Shown: in pieces, positions 35,832 to 44,522 of the stretch
How positions within the stretch are numbered: the first letter of the stretch is position 1
Layout of the letters: each line of letters opens with the position of its first letter
Source of the DNA: Bradyrhizobium canariense
GTDB taxonomy: Bacteria; Pseudomonadota; Alphaproteobacteria; Rhizobiales; Xanthobacteraceae
DNA: 64,000 nucleotides
Direction: 5' to 3'
Assembly: GCF_019402665.1 (NCBI RefSeq)
Contig: NZ_VSST01000044.1
Coordinates: forward strand, 186,001 to 250,000
Made by a program: the position numbers and the translations under genes
The notes under the pieces: model-generated
Database searches by the model: none
What the model was told of the DNA's origin: nothing
What the model saw: the letters and a program-made list of their open reading frames with translations, nothing else

Positions 35832-35848
35832 GGCAGGTTGAGTTGGAT

Positions 35849-36028
35849 TTAAGCCGCGAGTTCGACGCGCGGCGCCGGGCTCAGCCGGTCTTCCTCCAGA
35901 TAATCCATCGCGCCGTCTTTCTCGACGGCATAGAATTGCTGGCCTTCCTTCGACTTGTAGGCGGCGCGAACGACGCCGCGGCGGCCCTTGTCGCTGTTGA
36001 CCACGTCCCCCAACGCAAACTTCTTCAT
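35849..36028 (-). CDS. Small conserved-type hypothetical protein (59 residues)
   Basis: A 59-residue frame on the minus strand filling the gap between two plus-strand genes: MKKFALGDVVNSDKGRRGVV, then AAYKSKEGQQFYAVEKDGAM and DYLEEDRLSPAPRVELAA. It is small, beta-rich in appearance, and preceded by AGGGACGTGAA, a good ribosome site. The pattern (short hydrophobic strands, conserved Gly, Tyr and a C-terminal Leu-Ser-Pro) resembles small hypotheticals of rhizobia with an SH3-like look. No function assigned. Confidence 0.7.
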   Translation of the reverse strand: MKKFALGDVVNSDKGRRGVVRAAYKSKEGQQFYAVEKDGAMDYLEEDRLSPAPRVELAA

Positions 36029-36184
36029 TTCACGTCCCTGGCTGCTGGCCGACTCCTTCGGCTACCCCCCGGATTCTGGGCGAAAAATCGTTAACGTCTT
36101 GCTAACCATACGGGTTTGCCTATGCTCGCGGCCGATCGCGCGGGCAGCTCGCACGCGCGTTGCCAATGAAACGAGCCTTCGCTC

Positions 36185-36979
36185 ATGGTGCGATTTCCGA
36201 CCTTCTTCCTGTCGCATGGCGGCGGTCCCTGGCCGTTCATGGAAGACAGGCGGGTGCAATATGCGAAAACCGTCGGGGCGTTCGGCCAGCTGCCGCAGCT
36301 CTTGCCGGAGAGGCCGAAGGCCGTGCTCGTCATATCAGGACATTGGGAGGCTGACGCCTTCACCGTGTCCACCTCGGCGCATCCGCCGATGGTGTACGAT
36401 TATCACGGTTTTCCCGAGCACACCTACCACCTCAAATATCCGGCGCCGGGGCGGCCCGAGCTCGCCGCCGAGGTGAAGGCGCTGCTCATGCGCGCGGGCG
36501 TCGATTGCCGGGAGGATCCCAACCAGGGCTTCGATCACGGCACCTTCGTGCCGCTCGGGCTGATGTATCCGAACGCCGACATGCCGATCGTGCTGCTGTC
36601 GCTGAGATCGACTTACGATCCGGCCGAGCACATCAGGGTGGGCCAGGCCATCACTTCGCTGCGGGACGAAGGCATTCTGATCGTCGGCAGCGGGCTGACC
36701 TATCACAACATGCGCGGGTTCGGCCGTGCCGAGTCGAAGCCGGTCTCGTATGATTTCGAGGCGTATCTGAACGAGGCGATCAGCCACAAGGACGCGGCGC
36801 GCCGCAACGCGATGCTGGTTGACTGGGAGAATGCACCGAGCGCGCGCCTGGCCCATCCGCGCGAAGATCATCTGCTGCCGCTGATGGTAGCCGCCGGCGC
36901 CGCCGGCAGCGACGCGGGCAAGCGGGTCTTCGTCGACGAGGTCGCGAATGTCGCGATGGCGTCGTATGTGTTCGGATGA
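36185..36979 (+). CDS. DODA-type extradiol ring-opening dioxygenase family protein
   Basis: A 264-residue enzyme of the LigB/DODA (YgiD-like) family, which uses a divalent metal to open catecholic rings such as DOPA. The metal-binding residues are visible: SHGGGP at residues 10-15, VISGHWEA near residue 50, FDHGTFVPL near 118 and LTYHNMRGF/HPREDHLLPL further on. It is soluble, without signal peptide. The gene stands alone; the physiological substrate is unknown and bacterial members can act on broad catechols. Confidence 0.87.
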   Translation: MVRFPTFFLSHGGGPWPFMEDRRVQYAKTVGAFGQLPQLLPERPKAVLVISGHWEADAFTVSTSAHPPMVYDYHGFPEHTYHLKYPAPGRPELAAEVKALLMRAGVDCREDPNQGFDHGTFVPLGLMYPNADMPIVLLSLRSTYDPAEHIRVGQAITSLRDEGILIVGSGLTYHNMRGFGRAESKPVSYDFEAYLNEAISHKDAARRNAMLVDWENAPSARLAHPREDHLLPLMVAAGAAGSDAGKRVFVDEVANVAMASYVFG

Positions 36980-36982
36980 ATC

Positions 36983-37067
36983 GTAGGGTGGATTAGCGAA
37001 GCGTAATCCACCATCGGGCCGCAATGAAGGCGGCGGATTACGCCTTCGGCCAATCCGCCCTACGCAG
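36983..37067. repeat. GTAGGGTGGATTAGCG-type palindromic repeat
   Basis: An element running from TCGTAGGGTGGATTAGCGAA to CCAATCCGCCCTACG, with the sub-repeats GCGTAATCCACC and GGCGGATTACGCC inside. The ends are inverted copies, so it can fold into a long hairpin. This GTAGGGTGG(R)TTAGCG motif is a familiar dispersed intergenic element in many proteobacteria. It separates two convergent genes and could end transcription. Confidence 0.75.
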
Positions 37068-37075
37068 CTTCGAGC

Positions 37076-37336
37076 TCACCCGTATTTCAGCTTCATGAAC
37101 AGGATGCCGCCGGCGAGCACGATGGTGATGGCGTTTGCGGCGACGAGGGGCGCGTCGCCCGACAGCAGGCCGTAGACGAGCCAGAGCGCCAGCCCCAGCA
37201 CCATGACCAGGAACATGCCGAGCGAAATATCGCCGGTGGAGCGGGTCTTCCACACTTTGATGGCTTGCGGCGCGTAGGCCACGGTGGTGCAGGTCGCGGC
37301 GGCAAAGCCGATCAGCTTGATCAAGAACGGGTCCAT
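37076..37336 (-). CDS. SemiSWEET-family transporter
   Basis: An 86-residue protein with three hydrophobic helices and the PQ-type motif in the first (AYAPQAIKVWKTRSTGDIS). This is exactly the build of a SemiSWEET, whose homodimer moves mono- or disaccharides across the inner membrane by facilitated diffusion. Second helix MFLVMVLGLALWLVYGLL, third ANAITIVLAGGILFMKLKY. No operon partner; the glycogen genes downstream on the same strand are suggestive but not linked. Confidence 0.9.
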   Translation of the reverse strand: MDPFLIKLIGFAAATCTTVAYAPQAIKVWKTRSTGDISLGMFLVMVLGLALWLVYGLLSGDAPLVAANAITIVLAGGILFMKLKYG

Positions 37337-37372
37337 GACGGCTCTATAGCATTGATTCGACGATGTCGTGCC

Positions 37373-38827
37373 TCAGGCGCGCGCGGTCATGAGGCCGCGA
37401 TAGAGCGCGGCATAGTCACCGGCGCGGTTGCGCCAGGACACGTCGGTCGCAAGGCCGCTCAGTTGCAGGCGGCGCCAGGTCAGCTTGTCGTGGAAGGCGA
37501 TGTTGGCCTTGCGCAGCGTGCCGGCGAGAGCATCCGCAGTCACAGGACCGAACTTGAAGCCGGTGGCGTCCTGGCCCGATTTATCGGCCTCGCCGATATC
37601 GACGATGGTATCCTCGAGGCCGCCAACGCGCGAAACGATGGGCACGGCGCCGTAGCGCAACGCGCAGAGTTGGGTCAGGCCGCACGGCTCGAACCGCGAG
37701 GGCACGATGAGCGCGTCCGCGCCGGCCTGGATCAGATGCGCCATGATCTCGTCGTAGCCGATCACGACTCCGATCCGGCCAGGGTGCGCGCGCGCAACGG
37801 CCTGATAACGATCCTGGAGATCGCGGTCGCCGCTGCCGAGCAGCGCGAGCTGCATGCCTTCGCGCAAAATGGTCGGGATGGCCTCGAGCAGGAGATCGAG
37901 CCCCTTCTGCCAGGACAGGCGGCTGATGACGCCGAGCAATGGCGCTTCGTCCGAGGAATCCAGATTGAACTGTTGCTGAAGCAACGCCTTGTTGGCGGCC
38001 CGGAACGTGAGGTCCTCCGCGCCGAAGCGGTAGGCGATGTGCGGATCTTCTTGCGGATTCCAAACGGATACATCGATGCCGTTGAGGATTCCGCTCAGCA
38101 CGTTGGCGCGGGCGCGAAGCAGGCCGCCGAACCCCATGCCGCCCTCGTCGGTCTGGATCTCCTGCGCATAGGTCGGCGAGACCGTGGTGATGCGATCGGC
38201 GAATTGCAGGCCGGCCTTCAAAAAACTAATGCCGCCGAAATATTCGAGGTCGTTGACGCCATAGGCGCGCCAGGGCAGGCCAATCGAACCGATCAGCTCG
38301 GGCGCGAACTTGCCCTGATAGGCCATGTTGTGGATGGTCATCACGGTGGCGGGCCGCGGCCGGTTGTCGTAGTGCAGATAGGCCGGCGCCAGCCCGGCCT
38401 GCCAATCGTGGGCATGCACCACGTCGGGCACGAAGGCAGGAACGAGGCCGTGGCCGATATCGGCCGCGATGCGCGACAGCGCGGCGAACCGCACGCCATT
38501 GTCCGCCCAGTCGACGCCTTCGGCCGTCACGTAGGGGTTGCCAGGCCGTGCGTAGAGATGCGGCACGTCGAGCACGAACAGATCGAGGCCGTCATGCGAG
38601 CCGGCGAGCAGACGTCCGGGTCCGCCGAAATAATCCGGCCAGCGCCGGATTTCGTCGGCTCCCCCCAGCACCCGCATCACGTCCGGATAGCCCGGCATCA
38701 GCGTGCGCATCTCGACGCCATGCGCCTTGAGCGCAATCGGCAGCGCGCCCGCGACATCGGCGAGGCCGCCGGTCTTGACGATGGGATAGACTTCAGAGGC
38801 GACCGCGAGGACGCGAACAGGCGTCAT
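37373..38827 (-). CDS. glgA: Glycogen synthase
   Basis: A 484-residue GT5 glycosyltransferase that extends alpha-1,4-glucan from ADP-glucose. The diagnostic N-terminal motif VYPIVKTGGLADVAGALP (KTGGL binding ADP-glucose) is at residues 13-30. HAHDWQAGLAPAYL, a GVISRLSWQKGLDLLLEA block and the C-terminal PSRFEPCGLTQLCALRYG follow. The start ATG overlaps the glgC stop by four bases (ATGA), so glgC-glgA are translationally coupled. An upstream in-frame extension runs through glgC in another frame and is not part of the gene. Confidence 0.95.
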   Translation of the reverse strand: MTPVRVLAVASEVYPIVKTGGLADVAGALPIALKAHGVEMRTLMPGYPDVMRVLGGADEIRRWPDYFGGPGRLLAGSHDGLDLFVLDVPHLYARPGNPYVTAEGVDWADNGVRFAALSRIAADIGHGLVPAFVPDVVHAHDWQAGLAPAYLHYDNRPRPATVMTIHNMAYQGKFAPELIGSIGLPWRAYGVNDLEYFGGISFLKAGLQFADRITTVSPTYAQEIQTDEGGMGFGGLLRARANVLSGILNGIDVSVWNPQEDPHIAYRFGAEDLTFRAANKALLQQQFNLDSSDEAPLLGVISRLSWQKGLDLLLEAIPTILREGMQLALLGSGDRDLQDRYQAVARAHPGRIGVVIGYDEIMAHLIQAGADALIVPSRFEPCGLTQLCALRYGAVPIVSRVGGLEDTIVDIGEADKSGQDATGFKFGPVTADALAGTLRKANIAFHDKLTWRRLQLSGLATDVSWRNRAGDYAALYRGLMTARA

Positions 38828-40086
38828 GTATTGAGCCTGTCGAGCATCGGCTGGGTGATGAGCGAAATGCCCTGCTCGGTGGTGCGGAAGCGTCTTGCGT
38901 CCAATTCGGGATCTTCGCCGACGACGAGCCCTTCCGGGATCTCGACGCCGCGATCGATCACGACGTTCTTCAGGCGCGCGCCGCGGCCGACATTGACGTA
39001 GGGCATGATCACGGCGTTCTCGACATTGGCGTAGGAGTTGACGCGCACGCCGGTGAACAGCAGTGAGCGCCGCAGCGAGGCGCCGGAAATGATGCAGCCT
39101 CCCGAGACCAGCGAGCTCACGGCCTGGCCGCGCCGGCTCTCCTCGTCGTGGACGAATTTTGCCGGTGGTGTGATCTCCGAATAGGACCAGATCGGCCAGG
39201 CGCTGTCGAACAAATCGAGCTCGGGCACTACGTCGGTAAGGTCGATATTGGCGGCCCAATAGGCGTCGACGGTGCCGACATCGCGCCAATAGGCGCGGGG
39301 GTCGCTGCCGGAGCGGACGCAGGAGGTCGAGTACTGGTGCGCCATGGCGCGGCCGTTCTTGACGAGGTAGGGGATGATGTCCCTGCCGAAATCGTGGTTG
39401 GAATTCGGATCCTCGGCGTCGCGCTTGAGCTCCTCGAACAGAAATTTCGCGTCGAACACGTAGATGCCCATGCTGGCGAGCGAGACGTCCGGCTTGCCCG
39501 GCATCGGCGGCGGATCTTTCGGCTTTTCCAGGAACTCTTTGATCCAGCCGTTCTCGTCGATATGCATGATGCCGAAGCCGGAAGATTCCTGGCGCGGCAT
39601 CTCCAGGCACCCGACGGTGACGTCGGCGCCGCTGTCGACATGCTGGCGCAGCATCACCTCGTAATCCATTTTATAGATATGGTCGCCGGCGAGAACCACG
39701 ATGAAACGGCAGGCGTGGGATTCGATGATGTCGATGTTCTGGTAGACCGCATCGGCCGTGCCGACGTACCACATGTTTTCGGAGACACGCTGGCTCGCCG
39801 GGAGGATGTCGAAGCTCTCGTTGCGCTCGGGACGGAAGAAGTTCCAGCCCATCTGAAGGTGCCGGATCAGGCTGTGCGCCTTGTACTGGGTGGCGACTGC
39901 GATGCGGCGGATGCCCGAGTTCACCGCGTTCGACAGTGCGAAATCGATGATGCGGGATTTTCCGCCGAAATAGACCGCGGGCTTGGCGCGTCGGTCGGTC
40001 AGCTCCAGGAGCCGGCTGCCGCGTCCGCCGGCCAGGACGAACGCCAGCGCCTGACGGGCAAGCGGCTCGGGTCTCGCGGCACTCAT
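38824..40086 (-). CDS. glgC: Glucose-1-phosphate adenylyltransferase
   Basis: A 420-residue ADP-glucose pyrophosphorylase, the committed and usually allosteric step of glycogen synthesis. Motifs: FVLAGGRGSRLLELTDRRAKPAVYFGGK (nucleotide and allosteric site), RIIDFALSNAVNSGI, then VVLAGDHIYKMDYEVML and SGIRRIAVATQYKAHSLIRH. The C-terminal left-handed beta-helix is present. ATG 40086 follows GGGAGAATGAC; a TTG 15 bases upstream was not used. First gene of the glgCA operon. No branching enzyme or phosphorylase gene is in the window. Confidence 0.95.
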   Translation of the reverse strand: MSAARPEPLARQALAFVLAGGRGSRLLELTDRRAKPAVYFGGKSRIIDFALSNAVNSGIRRIAVATQYKAHSLIRHLQMGWNFFRPERNESFDILPASQRVSENMWYVGTADAVYQNIDIIESHACRFIVVLAGDHIYKMDYEVMLRQHVDSGADVTVGCLEMPRQESSGFGIMHIDENGWIKEFLEKPKDPPPMPGKPDVSLASMGIYVFDAKFLFEELKRDAEDPNSNHDFGRDIIPYLVKNGRAMAHQYSTSCVRSGSDPRAYWRDVGTVDAYWAANIDLTDVVPELDLFDSAWPIWSYSEITPPAKFVHDEESRRGQAVSSLVSGGCIISGASLRRSLLFTGVRVNSYANVENAVIMPYVNVGRGARLKNVVIDRGVEIPEGLVVGEDPELDARRFRTTEQGISLITQPMLDRLNT

Positions 40087-40421
40087 GTCATTCTCCCACA
40101 ACTCTGGCGCTCGCGAGAAGCCTCCCGGCCGCGCTCATTTGGAACCGATAGTAACGGCACGAATAGTAAATCGGGAAGGTGGTTGTTGGTTGCGAATGCG
40201 CCGGAAGCTTAATGCTTTGCCGCGGTGATCGGACCCCAGGCACCGTCTTGCCGGTGTCACACGCGGTGAGGTTGTCGAGCCCGTCGGATACCGGTTGATC
40301 AGAATGGAGGCATGTGTCTTGTGCGGTGCACGCAAAACTCGAGGCTTTGACCTCGCGCCAGGATGCCCGATGATGGCGCTGCGATCCATGTCCAAGCCAA
40401 ACGTCAGAAAGGAGTAAGACG
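40087..40421. other. Spacer between glgC and the Gly/Tyr-rich protein gene
   Basis: A 335-base divergent spacer. No convincing gene is seen. The right end supplies the ribosome site AAAGGAGTAAGACG for the downstream gene and the left end the glgC leader. I saw no obvious terminator or palindrome. Confidence 0.5.
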
Positions 40422-40859
40422 ATGAGGATCTGGAAAACGGCAGTCGCCTGTTCGCTCGCCGCTGCGGTCATAGCGGGAGGAATGGAGCAAGCCGCGGCGG
40501 CTCCGCTGCCCACCAATGTCGCAACCATGAAGGCCGCCGTCGGCGATGATGTCACGCAGGTGCACTGGCGCGGCCGAGGTTTTGGATGGGGTCTCGGCGG
40601 CCTTGCCGCTGGCGCGATCATCGCAGGAGCCATCGCCAGCAGCGCGCCTTACGGCTATGGCTACTATGGCGGCGGGCCCTACTACGGCGGCTACGGATAT
40701 CCGGGCTATGGCTACGGTTATGGTTATGCGCCGGCCTATTACGGCTATGGTCCAGCCTATGCTTATCCGCGCTACTATCGGCCTTACCGCCCGTATTTCG
40801 GCCCTCGTTACGGCTACTACCGGCCGTATTACCGGCACTATCACCGCGCGTATTGGTGA
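40422..40859 (+). CDS. Secreted Gly/Tyr-rich protein
   Basis: A 145-residue exported protein. The signal peptide is about residues 1-27 (ending EQAAAA). A short hydrophobic Gly/Ala segment (WGLGGLAAGAIIAGAIASS) is followed by an extremely Gly/Tyr/Pro-rich tail of repeated YGYG, PAYY, YYRPY and FGPRYGYY units. Short proteins of this type are common in Bradyrhizobium-like genomes and are thought to sit in the periplasm or outer surface; no reaction is implied. Strong ribosome site AAAGGAG. The tail codons favour TAC/TAT next to GGC, giving a tandem-repeat look at DNA level. Confidence 0.85.
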   Translation: MRIWKTAVACSLAAAVIAGGMEQAAAAPLPTNVATMKAAVGDDVTQVHWRGRGFGWGLGGLAAGAIIAGAIASSAPYGYGYYGGGPYYGGYGYPGYGYGYGYAPAYYGYGPAYAYPRYYRPYRPYFGPRYGYYRPYYRHYHRAYW

Positions 40860-40863
40860 TCGA

Positions 40864-41067
40864 TCAAACGGGCGGACCCGCTCGCCGCAGGGCGGCGACG
40901 CTGAAGAGGTTTGGGGGCTGCTGGACGCAAGCGGCCCGATCGGCTTGCGCGCGTTGAACCCGGTGATGCGGGACGACGAGCCGGCCATGCCCGCCCGCGA
41001 CAATCCCGATGCAGATCGCGACGATGATCGCGATCTCGATGCACCATTCGAGCGGTCCCGAGCTCAT
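40864..41067 (-). CDS. Tiny hypothetical membrane protein, coupled to the gene upstream
   Basis: A 67-residue frame that begins with the ATG overlapping the stop of the 59-residue gene upstream (ATGA). It starts MSSGPLEWCIEIAIIVAICI, one hydrophobic helix, and then turns into an Arg-rich low-complexity tail that looks less natural. A different frame carries plausible sequence further on, so a frameshift after the helix is possible. Call rests on the coupling and the membrane segment only. Confidence 0.35.
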   Translation of the reverse strand: MSSGPLEWCIEIAIIVAICIGIVAGGHGRLVVPHHRVQRAQADRAACVQQPPNLFSVAALRRAGPPV

Positions 41068-41243
41068 GGCAGCGCGATCGTGTTGGCGAGATCGAACTCG
41101 GACAGGCCCGGGCCGCCGCACGCAAGGTAGATGGCGACGAGGAAGATGCGGCTGAGGACGGTGACGCCCAATATGACCCTGACGTCGTAATGGCGAATGG
41201 CCAAAGCGAGAGGCGGGATCGCCAAATGTTTTAAAATGCTCAT
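41064..41243 (-). CDS. Tiny hypothetical membrane protein (59 residues)
   Basis: A 59-residue protein with a hydrophobic helix: MSILKHLAIPPLALAIRHYD then VRVILGVTVLSRIFLVAIYL and a short acidic tail. The ribosome site AAGGAG lies six bases before ATG 41243 and is one of the best in this region, which supports it as real. Divergent from the winged-helix regulator gene; the 11-bp repeats at 41378-41418 lie between them and may govern this gene too. Confidence 0.55.
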   Translation of the reverse strand: MSILKHLAIPPLALAIRHYDVRVILGVTVLSRIFLVAIYLACGGPGLSEFDLANTIALP

Positions 41244-41377
41244 GGCCAACTCCTTGCCAAAATTCAGGCATCGACTGCCTGTCGACTGAAATGACAGCGT
41301 GATGAAAAGGCCGTCCGACGACTTACCGGCGTCTCTGAAATGGACAGGCCGACGCTAGTACCGGCGCAGGGCGCAGG

Positions 41378-41418
41378 TCTTTAGCGTGCCCTTACATTTG
41401 GCTGAGCTTTGCCTTAAG
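41378..41418 (+). promoter_or_regulatory. Four 11-bp-phased direct repeats (candidate regulator operator)
   Basis: Hexamers TCTTTA, CCCTTA, GGCTGA and GCCTTA start at 41378, 41389, 41400 and 41411, exactly 11 bases apart. This matches the block at 45812-45852, including the CTGA variant in the third unit. It lies 28-68 bases before the regulator start, in the divergent spacer. Confidence 0.6.
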
Positions 41419-41445
41419 ATCAGGGATCATCCGGGGGTCGGAGCC

Positions 41446-44400
41446 GTGCGTACAGACGCGCTTGCCTTTGGTGAATTCCGCCTCGACCGGTCCAACGCGC
41501 TATTGTGGCGAGGCGGGGAGCGGATCGCGCTGGCGCCGAAGCCGTTCGAGGTTCTTTGCTATCTCGTCGGTCGGCCCGGTGAACTCGTCACCAAGGAAGA
41601 GTTGCTCGACGCAGTCTGGTCCGATCTGCACGTCAGCGAGTCGAGCCTCGCCGTTGCCGTGAATGCGCTACGCTCGGTGCTCGGCGACGACAGGCAGTCC
41701 CCTAATTACATCGAGACCGTCACGCGGCGCGGCTATCGCTTCATTGCGGCGGTCGCGACCGCCGACTCGCCCGCGATCGAGCGGGCGCCCGAAGAGGCGG
41801 CGGCGTCCGCCACGGAGCAAGTCGTTGATCGACGGCGGCACTGGAGGGTCGGGCGCACGGGCGCACTCGACACGCTGGACAAGGCGTTGCAACTCGCTCG
41901 TACCGGACAGCGTCAGGTCGTCTTCATCACCGGCGAGGCCGGGATCGGCAAGACAACCCTCTTGCAGATGACGCTCGACAGGATGAACCAGCAGGGACTG
42001 GGCGTGCTGCACTGTAGCTGCAACGAGTTGTTCGGCACCCATGAGGCCTTTCTTCCGCTGATCGGAGCGCTGAACGAGTGCTGCCGTCGAACCGACGGAG
42101 CATCGCTGCTGACGTCCATCCGCGAGCACGCGCCGACCTGGCTCGCGCAAATGCCCGGATTCCTCGGAGAAGCAGACCGGGCCGCATTCCAGCATGAGGT
42201 CTTTGGCGCAACCCGGGAGCGCATGCTGCGCGAATTTGCCGATCTCATGGAACATCTCGCTGTCACGCGACCATGGGTGATCATCCTGGAAGATCTGCAT
42301 TGGAGCGACTTTGCCACCGTGGATGTGCTCTCCCGGCTTGCGCGCCGGGATCGGAGGGCTTCTATCCTCGTGCTGGCCACCTACCGGCCGATGGAAGTCG
42401 CCGTCGGCGGACATCCTATCCGTGCCGTTCACCAGGACTTGCGGATTCATGGACACGCCACCGAGCTCGCGCTCGATCGACTGACCGGCATCGACGTCGA
42501 ACGCTATCTTTCGCTGCGCTTCAACTCGGCCGATTTCGCCAGAGAGCTGGTCGAGCGCATCTTCGCGCGAACCGGCGGGCATCCTCTGTTCGTGTCGTCT
42601 CTGCTCGATCATCTCGTGGCGCAAGGCGCGCTGGTCGAGCACGAATTGGGCTGGCGGCTGGTCAGCGAAGACGCGGCCTCGCATGACAGCATGCCGCGCG
42701 ATCTGGAAGGAATGATCAAGCAGCAGATCGATCACCTCACCGTGGACGAGCGCTGCCTGCTCGAGGTCGCCAGTGCGGCGGGAGCGGAGTTTTCCGCGCT
42801 CCATATCGCCGGTGCGCTGGACCGTCCCGTGCTGGATGTCGAGCAGATGTGCGAGGACCTGGCACGGACCGATCGCATTATCGTCGTGGCTGGCATGACC
42901 GAGTGGCCGAACGGAGGCGTCTCCGGTCGCTATGCGTTCCAGCACGCGCTTTACCAGGAGATCCTCTACCAGCGGCTCGCGCCGGCGCGCCGCACGAAAA
43001 CCCATGCGCTGCTTGGGGCGGGGCTCGAGCAGGGCTACGGGCCGCAGGCTGCGGAGATCGCCGCGATTGTCGCGCGCCACTTCGAACTGGGCCGCGATTT
43101 CCCGAAGGCGATGCATTATCTGGGCGCGGCGGCCGAGGGCTCGGCGCGAAGGTTCAGCACGCGCGAGGCCGCCAATTACCTGTCCCGCGCCTTGGAACTG
43201 GTGCCGCATCTGCCGCCGGAGTTTCAGGTGGCGACACGTCTGAAGTTGCTGCTTCAGCGCGCCTGGGCCTGGCGGGCTAGTGGAGATTTCCTGAATTCCC
43301 TGCAGGATCTCAGCGCAGTCGTCGCGCACGCGGCGGAGAACGGGCACGTGCGCGAAGAGGTGAACGCACTGGTCGATCTCAGCAGATTTTGTCTCTACGT
43401 CGATCGACGCCAGAGCCTGCCTGTTGCGGAACAGGCTCTTGTCAAGAGCAGGGCGATCGACGACGCCGCATTCAGTGCTCTGGTCCAGGGGAACGTTGCC
43501 AATTTGAAGCTGATGCTCCGCGGCTGGGATCGCGAGAATGCGGATCTTGCCGAGCATGCGTCAGCGCTGATCACCGGAGAGCAGGATCTGAGCATGCGGC
43601 TGCGACGCTGCTCGATGGAGATGGTGCTGGAGTTTCTGCGCGCGAATTATCCGGCCTGCTGCGATGCGACGATCCGGGGAAAGGAGCTCGCCCGCCTGGT
43701 CGGTGACGTCTATCTGTTCGTCCTCTATGAATCGGTCGAGGCGTTTGCCCAGATTTATCTCGGTGAATGGGGACGGGCGCAACGAAACGTCGTCTCCGCG
43801 TTGGCTATCTCGGAGCGGAATGCAAATCCGCAGGCCGTCGCGCTGTGTCATCTCACGATCGGATGGCTGTATTCCGAGGCGGAGGAATATGGCAGCGCGT
43901 CACGGCGTGCGGAGGATGCGCTCGGCCCGATGATCGAGGCCAATCCGTTCACCTTCTTCGTTGGCAGGAACCTGCTGGCGCGAGCTTATGTCAGGATGGG
44001 CGACCTGCCTCGGGCGCGGCAGCATCTCGATGCGATGGAGCGGCGAATGGAGGTCGACCGGGTGCCGATGGAGTCGCTGGTCATCCCCCACTATCTGCTG
44101 ACTTGCTGCGACTATTGGATCGCGATTGGCGATCTGGACCGCGCCCAGAGCTCGGCCAACCAATTTCACGAGGTGACGAGCGCGGCACCCGACCGGCCGT
44201 TTCTCGCGCTGTGCTACGAGGCCATGGCGAGAATTGCGATCGTGAAGCAGGATACGCAACTCGCCGGCGAGCATTTGGCGGCGGCCATTTCGATTCTCCG
44301 GCATGCCAGGTTACCGCACGCCGCCTGGCGGGTTTATCGCACGACTGCGGTGGTCTATGAAAGCCTCGGACAAGCGCAAAGGGCTGCCAAGTGGCGGGAC

Positions 44401-44517
44401 CGCTCCAGCCAGGTGATCGCATCGCTGGCAGAGACGCTTGATCCCGGCGATCCGCTGCGGTCGGCGTCTTTTTTCGACGCAGGCCGGGACACAGGGCCTC
44501 ATCATGAGGGACGGTGA
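41446..44517 (+). CDS. Winged-helix / AAA-type ATPase / TPR transcriptional regulator
   Basis: A regulator of about 1023 residues. Residues ~5-105 form an OmpR/PhoB-type winged helix (FGEFRLDRSNALLWRGGERI, KEELLDAVWSDLHVSESSL, RGYRFIAAV). Residues ~140-480 form a STAND/AAA-type ATPase with Walker A GEAGIGKTT near residue 163 and Walker B VIILEDLHWSD near 275. The remainder is TPR-like helices. Such proteins are ATP-dependent switches that couple a signal sensed by the repeats to DNA binding. GTG 41446 is chosen over GTG 41386 because the family domain starts right after it, and because the phased repeats would otherwise lie inside the coding region. Confidence 0.85.
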   Translation: MRTDALAFGEFRLDRSNALLWRGGERIALAPKPFEVLCYLVGRPGELVTKEELLDAVWSDLHVSESSLAVAVNALRSVLGDDRQSPNYIETVTRRGYRFIAAVATADSPAIERAPEEAAASATEQVVDRRRHWRVGRTGALDTLDKALQLARTGQRQVVFITGEAGIGKTTLLQMTLDRMNQQGLGVLHCSCNELFGTHEAFLPLIGALNECCRRTDGASLLTSIREHAPTWLAQMPGFLGEADRAAFQHEVFGATRERMLREFADLMEHLAVTRPWVIILEDLHWSDFATVDVLSRLARRDRRASILVLATYRPMEVAVGGHPIRAVHQDLRIHGHATELALDRLTGIDVERYLSLRFNSADFARELVERIFARTGGHPLFVSSLLDHLVAQGALVEHELGWRLVSEDAASHDSMPRDLEGMIKQQIDHLTVDERCLLEVASAAGAEFSALHIAGALDRPVLDVEQMCEDLARTDRIIVVAGMTEWPNGGVSGRYAFQHALYQEILYQRLAPARRTKTHALLGAGLEQGYGPQAAEIAAIVARHFELGRDFPKAMHYLGAAAEGSARRFSTREAANYLSRALELVPHLPPEFQVATRLKLLLQRAWAWRASGDFLNSLQDLSAVVAHAAENGHVREEVNALVDLSRFCLYVDRRQSLPVAEQALVKSRAIDDAAFSALVQGNVANLKLMLRGWDRENADLAEHASALITGEQDLSMRLRRCSMEMVLEFLRANYPACCDATIRGKELARLVGDVYLFVLYESVEAFAQIYLGEWGRAQRNVVSALAISERNANPQAVALCHLTIGWLYSEAEEYGSASRRAEDALGPMIEANPFTFFVGRNLLARAYVRMGDLPRARQHLDAMERRMEVDRVPMESLVIPHYLLTCCDYWIAIGDLDRAQSSANQFHEVTSAAPDRPFLALCYEAMARIAIVKQDTQLAGEHLAAAISILRHARLPHAAWRVYRTTAVVYESLGQAQRAAKWRDRSSQVIASLAETLDPGDPLRSASFFDAGRDTGPHHEGR

Positions 44518-44522
44518 TCGGC

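Noticed and set aside
38828..39610. In-frame upstream extension of glgA
   Set aside because: It lies within glgC in a different frame, and glgA has a clean ATGA-coupled start with the N-terminal KTGGL motif at the right distance.
40672..40856. Tandem GGCTAT/TACGGC-rich tract considered as a possible CRISPR or satellite repeat
   Set aside because: It is the coding repeat of the Gly/Tyr-rich tail. There are no regular spacers or direct repeats of CRISPR type.
40404..41003. A 199-codon minus-strand frame opposite the Gly/Tyr-rich gene
   Set aside because: The Ile/Val/Arg-rich repeats are the complement of the Gly/Tyr repeat. The plus strand has a signal peptide and a strong ribosome site. A short part near 40990 could be a frameshifted tail of the tiny membrane protein, noted separately.
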